NCBI GenBank assembly: GCA_017399105.1
Contig: JAFQEJ010000015.1
Coordinates: 17,675 to 81,674, forward strand
Source: Clostridia bacterium
GTDB taxonomy: Bacteria; Bacillota; Clostridia; Oscillospirales; CAG-272
Length of the DNA stretch: 64,000 nt
Reading direction: 5' to 3'
Below are positions 24,805 through 33,931 of this stretch, piece by piece. Position numbers and translations under genes: made by a program. The notes beneath the pieces are model-generated. The model made no database searches, had not been told where the DNA came from, and saw only the letters and a list, made by a program, of their open reading frames with translations. Each line of letters begins with the position of its first letter. The stretch's first letter is position 1.

Positions 24805-25280
24805 CCTGCTCTTTTCTTTCACTGGGCGACCATCCTCAGTTCATCCCCCGCGCTGCCGCCTGGTTCCATGAAAAATGGCAAATTCCCGAGAAAACCTACC
24901 TTGACAGCATGCACGCCTCACTCGGCGCCTCAATTCCCACCTGGTATCTTGTTATCGAAGGCGATTTCATTGAAAGCGGCCGCATCATCGCCGGAGCCGG
25001 CGTCATCGAGAACGATTTCCATGACCGCCGCGACCTCTCCCCCAACCTCTGCGCCCTCTATGTGGAGGAAGACTACCGCGGCAGAGGAATCGCCCGCTCT
25101 CTTCTCGATTTTGTCTGCAGCGATATGCGCGATCACGGATATGCCACCCTCTATCTGCTCACCGATCACACCGATTTCTACGAAAAATGCGGCTGGGAAT
25201 ATCTCTGCCCGGCACAGAGCAACGGTGAGGATCACCTCTCCCGCATGTATGTGCATACCTTCACCAAGGAGTCCCTATGA
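24801..25280 (+). CDS. GNAT family N-acetyltransferase
   Basis: 159 residues with GNAT landmarks: LCALYVEEDYRGRGIARSLL (acetyl-CoA pyrophosphate loop, R/Q-x-x-G-x-G/A) and the C-terminal FYEKCGWEY. It transfers an acetyl group from acetyl-CoA to an unknown amine in the cytosol. ATGA overlaps link it to both neighbours, giving a tightly coupled operon with the lipoprotein and the next membrane protein. Confidence 0.82.
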   Translation: MTCSFLSLGDHPQFIPRAAAWFHEKWQIPEKTYLDSMHASLGASIPTWYLVIEGDFIESGRIIAGAGVIENDFHDRRDLSPNLCALYVEEDYRGRGIARSLLDFVCSDMRDHGYATLYLLTDHTDFYEKCGWEYLCPAQSNGEDHLSRMYVHTFTKESL

Positions 25281-25729
25281 CAAAAAAGAACAGAACCTTC
25301 CTCCTCACCGTCATCCCGCTGCTGCTCCTTTTCTTCATCGCATGGCAAATCACCTCGCGTTATGAGCTCACCTACAGGGCAAACTGGGGCTTCTCACTCC
25401 CCATAACCTCCCTCTGCCGTGAGATTTATGCCGCCGATTCGGGCGCAAGCTTCCATGGCGACGGCATTCGCTGTCATGTCTATTCCTATAAATACGAGGA
25501 TGACCTCAAGCTCCTCTTCACATGGGCCGCTGACCGCACCACAGACGCGGGAATCCCCTGTGCCACCACCGCCTCCCTTTGGCTGGATGCCCTCGATGTC
25601 CCCACAGCCTTCCGCCCCGATGCCGATGCCTGCACCTTCTGGTACAATTCACAGCCCGACGGCAGCGAGCTTATCGTCCTTATGAACCCGGAGGAAAACC
25701 GCCTTTATATCCTCGAGCGCTTCCTGTGA
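25277..25729 (+). CDS. Single-pass membrane protein of unknown function
   Basis: 150 residues with an N-terminal membrane helix (about 7-24) and a soluble part with no motif I recognise. It overlaps the acetyltransferase gene by ATGA and ends the operon. The gap to the next gene has a promoter but no clear terminator. Confidence 0.6.
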   Translation: MTKKNRTFLLTVIPLLLLFFIAWQITSRYELTYRANWGFSLPITSLCREIYAADSGASFHGDGIRCHVYSYKYEDDLKLLFTWAADRTTDAGIPCATTASLWLDALDVPTAFRPDADACTFWYNSQPDGSELIVLMNPEENRLYILERFL

Positions 25730-25772
25730 GAAGACCTTTTCACTTTATTGCATTAAAACATTATCAAACCTC

Positions 25773-25801
25773 TTGCTTTTTTCATTCAAATGTGATAAAA
25801 T
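25773..25801 (+). promoter_or_regulatory. Sigma-A promoter of the permuted binding-protein gene
   Basis: TTGCTT (25773-25778), a 17-base spacer and TAAAAT (25796-25801). Confidence 0.6.
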
Positions 25802-25857
25802 AGCCTCATCAAAGGCAGATACCTGCCAAAATACATCTACATCAGGAGATTATCATT

Positions 25858-26703
25858 ATGAAACTCAGAAGAATCCTCATCATGGCGCTCTCCCTTATCA
25901 TGGCGCTGGCTATGCTCGCAGGCTGCTCGGGCGGCGACGGCAAGAAGTACATCGTTCTCGAAGAAAACTTCGGCGAAGAGTCCTTCTCTGTCGGTATGCG
26001 TCTCGGCGACAATGCCCTCACCCTCAAGTTCCAGGAAATCATGGATGCTATGATCGCTGACGGCAAGGCTGACGAAATCGCTCAGAAGTGGTTCGGCGAA
26101 AATGTCGTTCTCAAGGGCGTTGACTTCCCCCGTGCCATCGACGCAGCGGCAGCTGACGACACCTCCCTCCAGTACATCCTCGATAAGGGTACCCTCATTC
26201 TCGGTCTCGATGAGAACTTCCCTCCCATGGGTTACCGCGATGAGTCGGGCGAGATCGTCGGCTTCGACATCGATCTGGCTAAGGAAGTTGCCACCCGTCT
26301 CGGCGTAGAGCTTGTTATCCAGCCTATCGACTGGGCTGCAAAGGAAATGGAGCTCCAGAACAAGAACATCGACGTCATCTGGAACGGCATGAGCGTTACC
26401 GAAGAGAGAGCCGCAGGCATGAACCTCTCCAAGCCCTACCTTGCAAACCGTCAGATCATCATCGTTCCCGAAGGCTCCAACATCAAGACAAAGGCTGACC
26501 TCGCAGGCAAGAAGGTTGCAATCCAGGCAGGCTCCTCCGCACTTGACGCTGTCAATGCAGACGCAGCTACCGCAGCCATCATCGGCGAGCTGGTTGAATT
26601 CGCTGACAACAACTCCGCATTCCTCGACCTGAAGGCAGGCAGAGTTGACGCATTCGTTGTTGACGAAACCTACGGCCGTTACCTCATCGCAAACAACGAC
26701 TGA
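25858..26703 (+). CDS. Amino-acid-type (family 3) solute-binding lipoprotein with circularly permuted domain order
   Basis: 281 residues. A lipoprotein signal ends at LAGC (Cys23). Residues 29-84 (KKYIVLEENFGEES... to ...KWFGENVV) correspond to what is normally the C-terminal end of family-3 binding proteins. Residues ~102-281 then give the usual N-terminal start (SLQYILDKGTLILGLDENFPP), the D-L-A-K-E-V helix, the hinge and second lobe, and stop at YLIANND, exactly where the missing C-terminal part would follow. All expected segments are present once, in rotated order, joined by a linker (about 85-101). It would bind an amino acid or similar ligand outside the membrane. No permease or ATPase gene is adjacent. 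Confidence 0.85.
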   Translation: MKLRRILIMALSLIMALAMLAGCSGGDGKKYIVLEENFGEESFSVGMRLGDNALTLKFQEIMDAMIADGKADEIAQKWFGENVVLKGVDFPRAIDAAAADDTSLQYILDKGTLILGLDENFPPMGYRDESGEIVGFDIDLAKEVATRLGVELVIQPIDWAAKEMELQNKNIDVIWNGMSVTEERAAGMNLSKPYLANRQIIIVPEGSNIKTKADLAGKKVAIQAGSSALDAVNADAATAAIIGELVEFADNNSAFLDLKAGRVDAFVVDETYGRYLIANND

Positions 26704-26723
26704 TTTAAGTTCATATCAACCCC

Positions 26724-26759
26724 ATGGTCTGATGCATGCAAATGCGTCAGACCATTTTT
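26724..26759 (+). terminator. Terminator of the permuted binding-protein gene (GCAA-loop type)
   Basis: Arms ATGGTCTGATGCAT and ATGCGTCAGACCAT with a GCAA loop, then TTTTTC. The inner stem and loop match the hairpins at 19.9 and 40.5 kb. Confidence 0.8.
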
Positions 26760-26904
26760 CATCCCGGACTTCATCCGGACAAAATCCCGATAAATATAAA
26801 AAAATGCAAAATAATACAAGATTTCGAGCATCCTTTTCGTGTATACTAATATCATACTATATGCCGCCTGACCGATCAGGCAGGATATTCGGAGGTTGAC
26901 TCAC

Positions 26905-27921
26905 ATGAAAAGAAATATGAAGCAGTGGACGCTGGATATGCTGGCATCCCCCACAAAAAAGCCGATGCCTGTCCTTTCCTTCCCCGCAATTCAAATGATG
27001 GGAATCACCGTAAAAGAACTGATTTCCGACAGCGATCTTCAGGCAAAGGGCATGAAGATGGTTGCCGACCGTATCGACTCCGCCGCATCTGTCAGTCTGA
27101 TGGATCTCTCCCTCGAGGCAGAATGCTTCGGTTCGATCATCCGCTTCTCGGATGACGAGGTTCCCACCGTGATCGGCAGCGTTGTTTCCTCCGAAGAGGA
27201 AGCCGAGGCGCTGGAGATCCCCGAAATCGGTGCAGGTCGTACCTCCATCTATATCGAAGCCATCGAAAAGGCTGCAAAGCTCATCTGTGACAGACCTATT
27301 TTCGCAGGCGTTATCGGTCCCTTCTCGCTGGCAGGCAGACTTCTTGATGTCTCCGAAGCCATGATCTACTGCTATGAAGAGCCCGACATGGTACATATCG
27401 TCCTCGACAAAGTCACCCGGTTCATCATCAAATATATCCTCGAATACAAGCGGGTCGGAGCCAACGGCGTTGTTATCGCAGAACCGCTTGCCGGTCTGCT
27501 CTCTCCCGATCTTGCCGCAGAATTCTCCTGCGAATATATGAAAAAGATCGTCGATGCCGTACAGGATGACGAATTCATCGTAGTCTACCACAACTGCGGA
27601 AACTGCACCATCCGCCAGATCGACTCCATCCTGACCATCGGCGCTCCTATTTATCACTTCGGCAATGCCATTGATATGGAAGAAATGATGACACACATTC
27701 CCGAAGATATTCTGGCATCCGGCAATGTGGATCCCGCCGCTCAGTTCAGAAATGGCACGGTTGAATCGATCAAAAAAGAAACCAAGGATATCATGAGCAA
27801 GTGCTGCAAATACCCGAACTTCATCATTTCCTCGGGCTGCGATATTCCTCCCATGTCCAAGTGGGAAAACATCGATGCCTTCTTCGAAGCAGCAGCTGAA
27901 TTCTACGCAGAAAACAGGTAA
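26905..27921 (+). CDS. Uroporphyrinogen decarboxylase (UroD/MtaA) family protein
   Basis: 338 residues. The TIM-barrel UroD superfamily includes haem-pathway decarboxylases and the corrinoid-linked methyltransferases MtaA and MtbA. The cysteine/histidine motifs VVYHNCGNC and SSGCDIPP suggest a metal-binding methyltransferase rather than a true UroD. No corrinoid protein or partner methyltransferase is nearby, so the substrate is open. I start it at the ATG at 26905, nine bases after GGAGG; a TTG three codons upstream overlaps the binding site. It has its own terminator. Confidence 0.82.
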   Translation: MKRNMKQWTLDMLASPTKKPMPVLSFPAIQMMGITVKELISDSDLQAKGMKMVADRIDSAASVSLMDLSLEAECFGSIIRFSDDEVPTVIGSVVSSEEEAEALEIPEIGAGRTSIYIEAIEKAAKLICDRPIFAGVIGPFSLAGRLLDVSEAMIYCYEEPDMVHIVLDKVTRFIIKYILEYKRVGANGVVIAEPLAGLLSPDLAAEFSCEYMKKIVDAVQDDEFIVVYHNCGNCTIRQIDSILTIGAPIYHFGNAIDMEEMMTHIPEDILASGNVDPAAQFRNGTVESIKKETKDIMSKCCKYPNFIISSGCDIPPMSKWENIDAFFEAAAEFYAENR

Positions 27922-27948
27922 TTGTCCCATCCCATCAAATTCGCTGCA

Positions 27949-27987
27949 CAGACTGACACAAAAATCCCCGTGTCGGTCTGTTTTTTT
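27949..27987 (+). terminator. Terminator of the UroD-family gene
   Basis: Arms CAGACTGACAC and GTGTCGGTCTG, then TTTTTTT. Confidence 0.8.
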
Positions 27988-28008
27988 ACCAAAATTCTCT
28001 CATATCCA

Positions 28009-28037
28009 TTGACCTCGGTACCTTTTTTCATTATAAT
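28009..28037 (+). promoter_or_regulatory. Sigma-A promoter of the esterase gene
   Basis: TTGACC (28009-28014), a 17-base spacer and TATAAT (28032-28037). Confidence 0.75.
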
Positions 28038-28090
28038 ATAATTAATAATTCCAACCCCGGTACGATATACTATCTTCAAGGAGTCTCATC

Positions 28091-28732
28091 ATGCAGAAAT
28101 CTTACACATTCACTTCAGCCGACGGCACCGTCTTCCCCTATTATCTCTCCATCCCCGAAGACTGCGATCCTGCTTCCGAATCGCTCCCCCTCATCGTCTT
28201 CCTTCACGGAGCAGGCGAGCGCGGTACCGATGTGGAAAAGGTCAAGGTTCATGGTATCCCCAAGTATTTTGACAAGGAATCCCCCTGCCGCGTCATCACC
28301 CTCTCTCCTCAGTGTGCGGAGAACCGCATCTGGAACACCCAGGTCTATGCCGTAAAAGAACTCATCGATTACATCGTGAAGGAGTACAACATCGACCATA
28401 ATGCCATCAGCCTCACAGGCCTCAGCATGGGCGGCTACGGCACATGGGAGATGGGCATGAGCTTCCCCGGATTTTTCGCAGCTCTCGCTCCCATCTGCGG
28501 CGGCGGTACCTCTTGGAGAGCGGGTCTGCTGAAGGATACGCCTATCCGCACCTTCCACGGAGCCGATGACAATACCGTTCCGATCACCCAGACCCTCGAA
28601 ATGTATAACGCAGTCAAAGCCCGCGGCGGCAATATCGAGATCGAAATATACGGCGGCGTCGGTCACGACAGCTGGGTCACAGCCTACGAAAAGACCGACC
28701 TGATCAAGTGGCTGGCAAAGGCAAGAAAGTAG
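28091..28732 (+). CDS. Alpha/beta-hydrolase, esterase/feruloyl-esterase-like
   Basis: 213 residues with no signal peptide. The nucleophile elbow is GLSMGGYG (S112); the other triad members are probably D159 or D160 (HGADD) and H192 (GVGHDSW). The FLHGAGERG stretch supplies the oxyanion hole. The fold resembles dienelactone hydrolase and carbohydrate acetyl/feruloyl esterases, so removal of acyl groups from imported sugars is plausible but unproven. CAAGGAG lies close upstream. Confidence 0.8.
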   Translation: MQKSYTFTSADGTVFPYYLSIPEDCDPASESLPLIVFLHGAGERGTDVEKVKVHGIPKYFDKESPCRVITLSPQCAENRIWNTQVYAVKELIDYIVKEYNIDHNAISLTGLSMGGYGTWEMGMSFPGFFAALAPICGGGTSWRAGLLKDTPIRTFHGADDNTVPITQTLEMYNAVKARGGNIEIEIYGGVGHDSWVTAYEKTDLIKWLAKARK

Positions 28733-28762
28733 CATTCCTCACCATTTCATTTAAACAAGCCG

Positions 28763-28798
28763 GCAGCAGATATCGGATCATCTCCGATCTGCTGCTTT
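28763..28798 (+). terminator. Hairpin after the esterase gene
   Basis: Arms GCAGCAGAT and ATCTGCTGC with an inner CGGA/TCCG stem, followed by a weak TTT run. Confidence 0.5.
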
Positions 28799-28819
28799 AG
28801 GCATCTTTTAAGGATGATT

Positions 28820-29689
28820 ATGAATCAGCAAAATCAGAATACAACCACCGCTCTTGTCCTGGAGGGCGGCGGAATGAGAGCCATCTTCACGGCAGGCGTT
28901 ATCGACGGACTGCTCGATATGGGCTTCTCTCCCGATGTCTGCTATGCAGTCTCGGCAGGTGCGGGACACGCCTGCTCCTTTTTCTCGGGGCAGCGGGGAA
29001 GAGCGGCGCGGGTTGTGCTCAATCACATGGACGATAAGCGTTATCTGGGACTCTACAGCCTCCTCACCACAGGCGATCTCTTCGGTGCCGATTTTATCTA
29101 CAACGAAATTTCCTTCCACCTCGATCCCATCGACTGTGCCGCCTTCAACGCACATAAGGGCAGCTTTTTTGCCGTTCTCACCAACTGCCTCACCGGTGAA
29201 GCCGAATACCGCGAGGTGAGCCGCATGCCCGATGATATTGCCCCCGTCCGCGCCTCTTCCTCCCTACCGATGGTATCGCGCATGGTAGAGATTGACGGCA
29301 TCCCCTACCTCGACGGCGGTATTGTCGACTCCATTCCCATCGAACGGGCATTGTCCTCGCATCCCGGCACCAAAGCTCTGATCGTGCTCACCCAGCATGC
29401 CGGCTACCGCAAGGAAGCATCCTCCTCGGTCAAGCTGATGCGGCTCATCTACCGTAAATATCCCGCGCTGGTCGAAGCCATGGAGTGCCGCCACATCCGC
29501 TACAATAACCAGCTCGATGCCGCGGAAAAAGCCGCCGCCGAAGGAAGAGCCCTGATTCTCCGCCCTGCAGAACCGCTTGGCATCGGACGTACCGAGCGCA
29601 GCCGTGAAAAGCTGGAGCGCGGCTACGAAATCGGTCTGCAGACCGCAAAAGAAAACGCCGGCAGAATCGCTGCATTTTTCGCAGAGTAA
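28820..29689 (+). CDS. Patatin-like phospholipase family protein
   Basis: 289 residues. The patatin features are the glycine-rich oxyanion loop LEGGGMRAIF, the serine in YAVSAGAG (S45) and the catalytic aspartate in LDGGIVDSIP (D165). The usual G-x-S-x-G is A-V-S-A-G, so its first glycine is Ala. Members hydrolyse acyl esters of membrane lipids. I prefer the ATG at 28820, which has AAGGA five bases upstream, over the ATG at 28814. pgeF starts 10 bases after its stop, so they are probably co-transcribed. Confidence 0.85.
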   Translation: MNQQNQNTTTALVLEGGGMRAIFTAGVIDGLLDMGFSPDVCYAVSAGAGHACSFFSGQRGRAARVVLNHMDDKRYLGLYSLLTTGDLFGADFIYNEISFHLDPIDCAAFNAHKGSFFAVLTNCLTGEAEYREVSRMPDDIAPVRASSSLPMVSRMVEIDGIPYLDGGIVDSIPIERALSSHPGTKALIVLTQHAGYRKEASSSVKLMRLIYRKYPALVEAMECRHIRYNNQLDAAEKAAAEGRALILRPAEPLGIGRTERSREKLERGYEIGLQTAKENAGRIAAFFAE

Positions 29690-29698
29690 GGAGCCACT

Positions 29699-30505
29699 AT
29701 GTTTTACAGCATCAAGTTCAACGGCGGCGAATTTTTAAAATCCGACCTCATCCCTTTTCCCCATGCCTTCTCCACCAGATCGGGCGGCGTCAGCACCATT
29801 CCCCATCTCGCCTCCATGAATGTGGCACTCAATCGCGGCGACGAGGAAGTCAATGTCCGCGAAAATCGCCGCATCCTCGCCAATGCCGCAGGTGCCACCG
29901 AGCAGATTGTCTACGCCTCCCAGATTCACTCCTCCACCGTCGCTTATGTGGAGTATGGCACCGAGATTCCCGAAAACGGTCTCAACCTCGGCTCCCTTGA
30001 CGGTATTGTCAGCGCAGATCCATCGCTCACTCTGCTGGTGAAGACTGCCGACTGTGCTCCCATTCTCCTCTGCGATTCCGAGACAGGCATCGTCGCGGCT
30101 GTACATGCCGGCTGGAGAGGAACTGCCGCAGGGATCGCCGCCGAAGCTGTTCGGGTTATGGCTGCCCACGGTTCTCTTCCCGCAAATATCCGCGCTGCCA
30201 TCGGACCCTGCATCCATGCCTGCTGCTTCGAGGTCGGTGAGGATCTGCGCGAAGCGGTTATCGCCCTGCGCGGCAGCGACTTTGCATCCCGTCATATCGG
30301 CGAATCAGAGGATACGCTTCATGCAGATATTGTCGCCATGAACTGTGAGCTTCTCCTTGAAGCGGGAATCCCCCTCTCCAATATCGATCTCTGTCCCCTC
30401 TGTACCTGCTGTGAGCCGAACCGATTTCACTCTCACCGCGCCTCAAAAGGCAATCGCGGCACCATGGGCGCGGTTATCTCAGCCCTGAAAATTCGCTTAA
30501 ATTGA
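29699..30505 (+). CDS. pgeF: Peptidoglycan editing factor PgeF (multicopper-oxidase-like YfiH family)
   Basis: 268 residues with the conserved metal-site residues of the family: H77 (SQIHSS), C119 (TADCAP) and H136 (VHAGWRG), plus GPCIHACCFEV. In E. coli the homologue removes wrongly incorporated amino acids from peptidoglycan precursors; others act on purine nucleosides. An AAGGAG site spans the end of the patatin gene and the gap. Confidence 0.9.
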   Translation: MFYSIKFNGGEFLKSDLIPFPHAFSTRSGGVSTIPHLASMNVALNRGDEEVNVRENRRILANAAGATEQIVYASQIHSSTVAYVEYGTEIPENGLNLGSLDGIVSADPSLTLLVKTADCAPILLCDSETGIVAAVHAGWRGTAAGIAAEAVRVMAAHGSLPANIRAAIGPCIHACCFEVGEDLREAVIALRGSDFASRHIGESEDTLHADIVAMNCELLLEAGIPLSNIDLCPLCTCCEPNRFHSHRASKGNRGTMGAVISALKIRLN

Positions 30506-30531
30506 AGTTAAATCTTCACCAAGGGGAAGAT

Positions 30532-30555
30532 AAACCTTCACTAAAGTGAAGGTTT
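30532..30555 (+). terminator. Hairpin after pgeF
   Basis: Arms AAACCTTCAC and GTGAAGGTTT with a TAAA loop. A second weaker hairpin with AATCTTC/GAAGAT arms lies just upstream. The T-tract is short. Confidence 0.5.
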
Positions 30556-30602
30556 GCTGAATTTTCGGTGATTATCCGCGATAATGCGGCACAATTCATG
30601 AT

Positions 30603-30631
30603 TTGTTTATAATTAAATGCTATACTATAGT
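30603..30631 (+). promoter_or_regulatory. Probable promoter of the Gld-type ABC operon
   Basis: TTGTTT (30603-30608), a 17-base spacer and TATAGT (30626-30631), with further TATA-like hexamers around it. It is followed by a leader of about 95 bases. Confidence 0.5.
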
Positions 30632-30729
30632 ATAAATATTTCCGGCAATTCCCCTGACCGCACCGCTCGGTGCACATTTTATTCCCGTTTGGGAGACCAA
30701 CAAAGCAAGAAAGGTATGGTCATCACAAC

Positions 30730-31734
30730 ATGATCAAAATCGAACACCTTGTGAAGCAGTACGGCGAAAAAACCGTCGTCAACGAGATCAGCTTCACAGT
30801 CAATGACGGTGAGATCGTCGGATTCTTAGGTCCGAACGGTGCGGGCAAGTCCACCACCATGAACATGATCACCGGCTATCTCAGCTCCACCTCGGGCGAC
30901 ATTTCCATCGATGGCTTTGATATCCTCGAGAACACCATCGAGGCAAAGCGCCACATCGGCTACCTCCCCGAGCAGCCTCCGCTCTACCTTGACATGACCG
31001 TCGAGGAGTATATGAACTTCATCTACGATCTCAAGGGCTGCACCCTCAACCGCAAAAAGCATCTCAATGAGATCATCGACGTCACCAAGCTCTCGGACGC
31101 ATGGGGCAGAGTCATCCGCAACCTCTCCAAGGGCTACAAGCAGCGCGTCGGTATTGCACAGGCGCTGGTCGGCAATCCCGGTACCATCATTCTGGACGAG
31201 CCTACCGTCGGTCTCGACCCCAAGCAGGTCATCGAGGTCCGCAACCTGATCCGTACGCTCGGCAGAGATCACACCATCATCCTCTCGACCCATATTCTCT
31301 CGGAGGTTCAGGCAGTCTGTGACCGTGTCCTCGTTATGAACAAGGGTAAGCTGGTCGCCGACGAGCGCACCGAAGAGCTGGTCAACGCCGTTGACGGAAA
31401 CCGCCGTCTCAGCATCAAGATCTGCGGTCCCCAGCGCGAAGTCCTCGCCATGCTCAAGAACCGTCCCGGCATCGTCTACGCGGAAGCGCTTGGCGAACAC
31501 GACCTCGACAGCGTTACCTATATGGTCGAAAGCGAGCGCGGTGTCGATATCAGAAAGCCGCTCTTCGCCGTTCTCGCCCAGAACAACTGGCCCTGCATCG
31601 GTATTGAGCCCATGGGCATCAATCTGGAGGATGTCTTCCTCTCGCTGGTCGACAAAAACGAATCGGCAAAGAGCAGGAAAAAGCGTCCCGTCACCCCCGA
31701 ATTCATGACAGGCAGCGGCAAGGAGGCAGAATAA
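30730..31734 (+). CDS. ABC transporter ATP-binding protein (GldA-like)
   Basis: 334 residues with Walker A GPNGAGKST, signature LSKGYKQRVG, Walker B TIILDEPTVGLDP and the H-loop ILSTH. A C-terminal extension of about 100 residues is typical of ATPases that drive ABC-2 permeases. I start it at the ATG at 30730 (MIKIEHLVKQYG), the normal family start. The following three genes are tightly packed, giving a GldA-GldF-GldG-DUF4340 operon. In Bacteroidetes the first three are tied to gliding; the substrate in Firmicutes is unknown. Confidence 0.9.
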   Translation: MIKIEHLVKQYGEKTVVNEISFTVNDGEIVGFLGPNGAGKSTTMNMITGYLSSTSGDISIDGFDILENTIEAKRHIGYLPEQPPLYLDMTVEEYMNFIYDLKGCTLNRKKHLNEIIDVTKLSDAWGRVIRNLSKGYKQRVGIAQALVGNPGTIILDEPTVGLDPKQVIEVRNLIRTLGRDHTIILSTHILSEVQAVCDRVLVMNKGKLVADERTEELVNAVDGNRRLSIKICGPQREVLAMLKNRPGIVYAEALGEHDLDSVTYMVESERGVDIRKPLFAVLAQNNWPCIGIEPMGINLEDVFLSLVDKNESAKSRKKRPVTPEFMTGSGKEAE

Positions 31735-31735
31735 C

Positions 31736-32458
31736 ATGTTAGCTATTTACAAGCGGGAAATGCGAGCCTACTTCACATCTCCCATCGGATATATTTTCAT
31801 CGGCCTCTTCCTCGCGGTCAGCGGCATCCTCTTCTCGGTATGCACCCTGCTCGCAGGCGCCGACAGTGATGTTAATACTTACTTCACCATGATCCTCTAC
31901 GCATTCATCATCGTGATCCCCTTTATCACCATGAGAAGCTTCGCAGAGGAGCGCAAGCAGAAGACCGAGCAGCTGCTGCTCACCTCCCCCGTCAGCATCG
32001 CAGGTATGGTCGCAGCAAAGTTCCTTGCTGCCTTCACCCTCTTCCTCGGCACATTCCTTGTCTCCTGCCTCCAGCTCTCTCTCCTCGGCAAGTACACCGC
32101 CGATACCATCAACGGCGTCAACTACCCCCGCATCTGGGGCAACATCTTTGCCGTTATCCTTGTGGGCGCAGCCTGCATCGCCATCGGTATCTTCATCTCC
32201 TCTCTCACCGAAAATCAGATCGTCGCGGCAGTGGGAACCATCTCTGTCCTGCTCCTCTTCTTCGTCCTGAATATCCTCAATTCCTTCATTGATTCCTTCC
32301 TTATCCGCACCCTTGTCAACTGGTTCTCGGTGCTTAGCCGCTATATGAACTTCACCTACGGAATCTTTGATTTCACCGCTCTTCTATATTATTTCTCGAT
32401 CTGCGTGGTATTCCTTTTCCTCGCTGTGCGCGTCTTCGAGAAGCGCCGCTGGTCGTGA
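31736..32458 (+). CDS. ABC-2 type permease (GldF-like)
   Basis: 240 residues and about six membrane helices, with the family start YKREMRAYFTSPIGYIF. It starts one base after the stop of the ATPase gene. It should form the membrane channel of the exporter with the neighbouring ATPase. Confidence 0.87.
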   Translation: MLAIYKREMRAYFTSPIGYIFIGLFLAVSGILFSVCTLLAGADSDVNTYFTMILYAFIIVIPFITMRSFAEERKQKTEQLLLTSPVSIAGMVAAKFLAAFTLFLGTFLVSCLQLSLLGKYTADTINGVNYPRIWGNIFAVILVGAACIAIGIFISSLTENQIVAAVGTISVLLLFFVLNILNSFIDSFLIRTLVNWFSVLSRYMNFTYGIFDFTALLYYFSICVVFLFLAVRVFEKRRWS

Positions 32459-32476
32459 TCACGGAGGTATGAGAAC

Positions 32477-33931
32477 ATGAAAGCATCAAACAAGCGTAAA
32501 TTCCAATACGGATCGGCCGCCGCTGCCTTTACGGTAGTCTTTGTCGCGCTGGTCATCGTGATCAATGCCATCTTCGGCGCTCTTGCAAACAAATACTCCT
32601 GGTATGTGGATATGACCACTGAACAGCTCTACAGCATCTCGGATGCAACCCGTGAGCTGCTTGCCGATGTGGATACCCCCATCAAGTTCATCTTCTGCAC
32701 CACACCCGACAAACTGGAGGCTCAGATGGAAACCAGCCTCGTCTATGAGCTGGCTCAGAAGTATGAAGCAGAGTATGATAACATCTCCATCGATTACATC
32801 GATATCATCTCCAGCCCGGACAAGCTGGATCCCTACAAGTCCAACTCCGCCTACAATTTCAAGACCACCAGCGTCATCGTCGAAGGCCCCAGCGACTACA
32901 GAGTCTACGCCATCGAGGCGTTCTACCAGTTCAAGGAGTCTGACGGCAATCTCTGGGCATTCAAGGGCGAGCTCCAGATGACCTCTGCCATCCTCTCGCT
33001 TACCTATGATAATCCCATCGCCTACTTCACCACCGGCCACGGTGAGGATGTAACCTCTCCCTCTGCCGCCTACCTGCAGGATCTCTTCACCGTCGCAGGC
33101 TATGAAGTCCGCACTATCGACCTTTCAAGGGAAGAGGTGGATGACAACGCCAAGATGATGATCATCAACGGTCCCACATACGACTTCATTGGCGACGGCG
33201 ACTCCAATGAGATCGAAAAGATCGACGCATATCTGGATAACCTCGGTGCAAACCTCATGGTCTTTATGGATCCCAACACTCAGGAGCTTGCAAACCTGGA
33301 GGAATACCTCTATGAGTGGGGTATCGTCTACGAGGATTCCATCGTCAAGGACTACAGCAATGCCATCTCTGTTGATGGCTATTCTGTCGTATCCAACTAC
33401 CCCGTCGAAGGTGTCGGTGCCTCTCTCCATAAGCACATCCGCGCCCTCGATTCCATCCCCAAGACCGTCAGCCGCGAGACCAGACCCATCACCCTCTGGT
33501 ATGACTACCGCGACTCCCGTACCACCTCTGTTATCCTCAATACCTTCGATACCGCTGAAGCAGTCTCCATCGAGACAGGCGAATCCCTCGGCAGCGGCAC
33601 CTACAATCTCATGACCCTCACCCAGGAGCTCCGCTACATCAACAATGAGCAGTATGCTACCTATGTTCTCGCAGGCGGCACCACTGATTTCTGCGCAGAA
33701 GAATACATGAGCGGAAGCACCTACGGCAACCGCGAGATCATCTACGGTGCCATGAAGGCCATGGGCAAGGAAAAGGTGCCCTCCACCATCGATCCCAAGC
33801 TCTTCGAGGACAACGCCCTCGATATCGAGATCGATGAAGCCAACCGCTGGACCATCGTCCTTGTCACCGTACTTCCCGGCATCGCCTTCCTCGGCTGTGC
33901 TGTCGTTTGGTTAAGGAGACGCCATCTATGA
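32477..33931 (+). CDS. GldG-like ABC transport auxiliary protein
   Basis: 484 residues. It has an N-terminal membrane helix (about 15-37), a large extracytoplasmic domain with the GldG pattern YSISDATRELLADVDTPIKF and TTGHGED, and a C-terminal helix (about 455-475). It is thought to work with the GldA/GldF exporter. CGGAGG precedes the ATG, and the stop overlaps the next start as ATGA. Confidence 0.85.
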   Translation: MKASNKRKFQYGSAAAAFTVVFVALVIVINAIFGALANKYSWYVDMTTEQLYSISDATRELLADVDTPIKFIFCTTPDKLEAQMETSLVYELAQKYEAEYDNISIDYIDIISSPDKLDPYKSNSAYNFKTTSVIVEGPSDYRVYAIEAFYQFKESDGNLWAFKGELQMTSAILSLTYDNPIAYFTTGHGEDVTSPSAAYLQDLFTVAGYEVRTIDLSREEVDDNAKMMIINGPTYDFIGDGDSNEIEKIDAYLDNLGANLMVFMDPNTQELANLEEYLYEWGIVYEDSIVKDYSNAISVDGYSVVSNYPVEGVGASLHKHIRALDSIPKTVSRETRPITLWYDYRDSRTTSVILNTFDTAEAVSIETGESLGSGTYNLMTLTQELRYINNEQYATYVLAGGTTDFCAEEYMSGSTYGNREIIYGAMKAMGKEKVPSTIDPKLFEDNALDIEIDEANRWTIVLVTVLPGIAFLGCAVVWLRRRHL

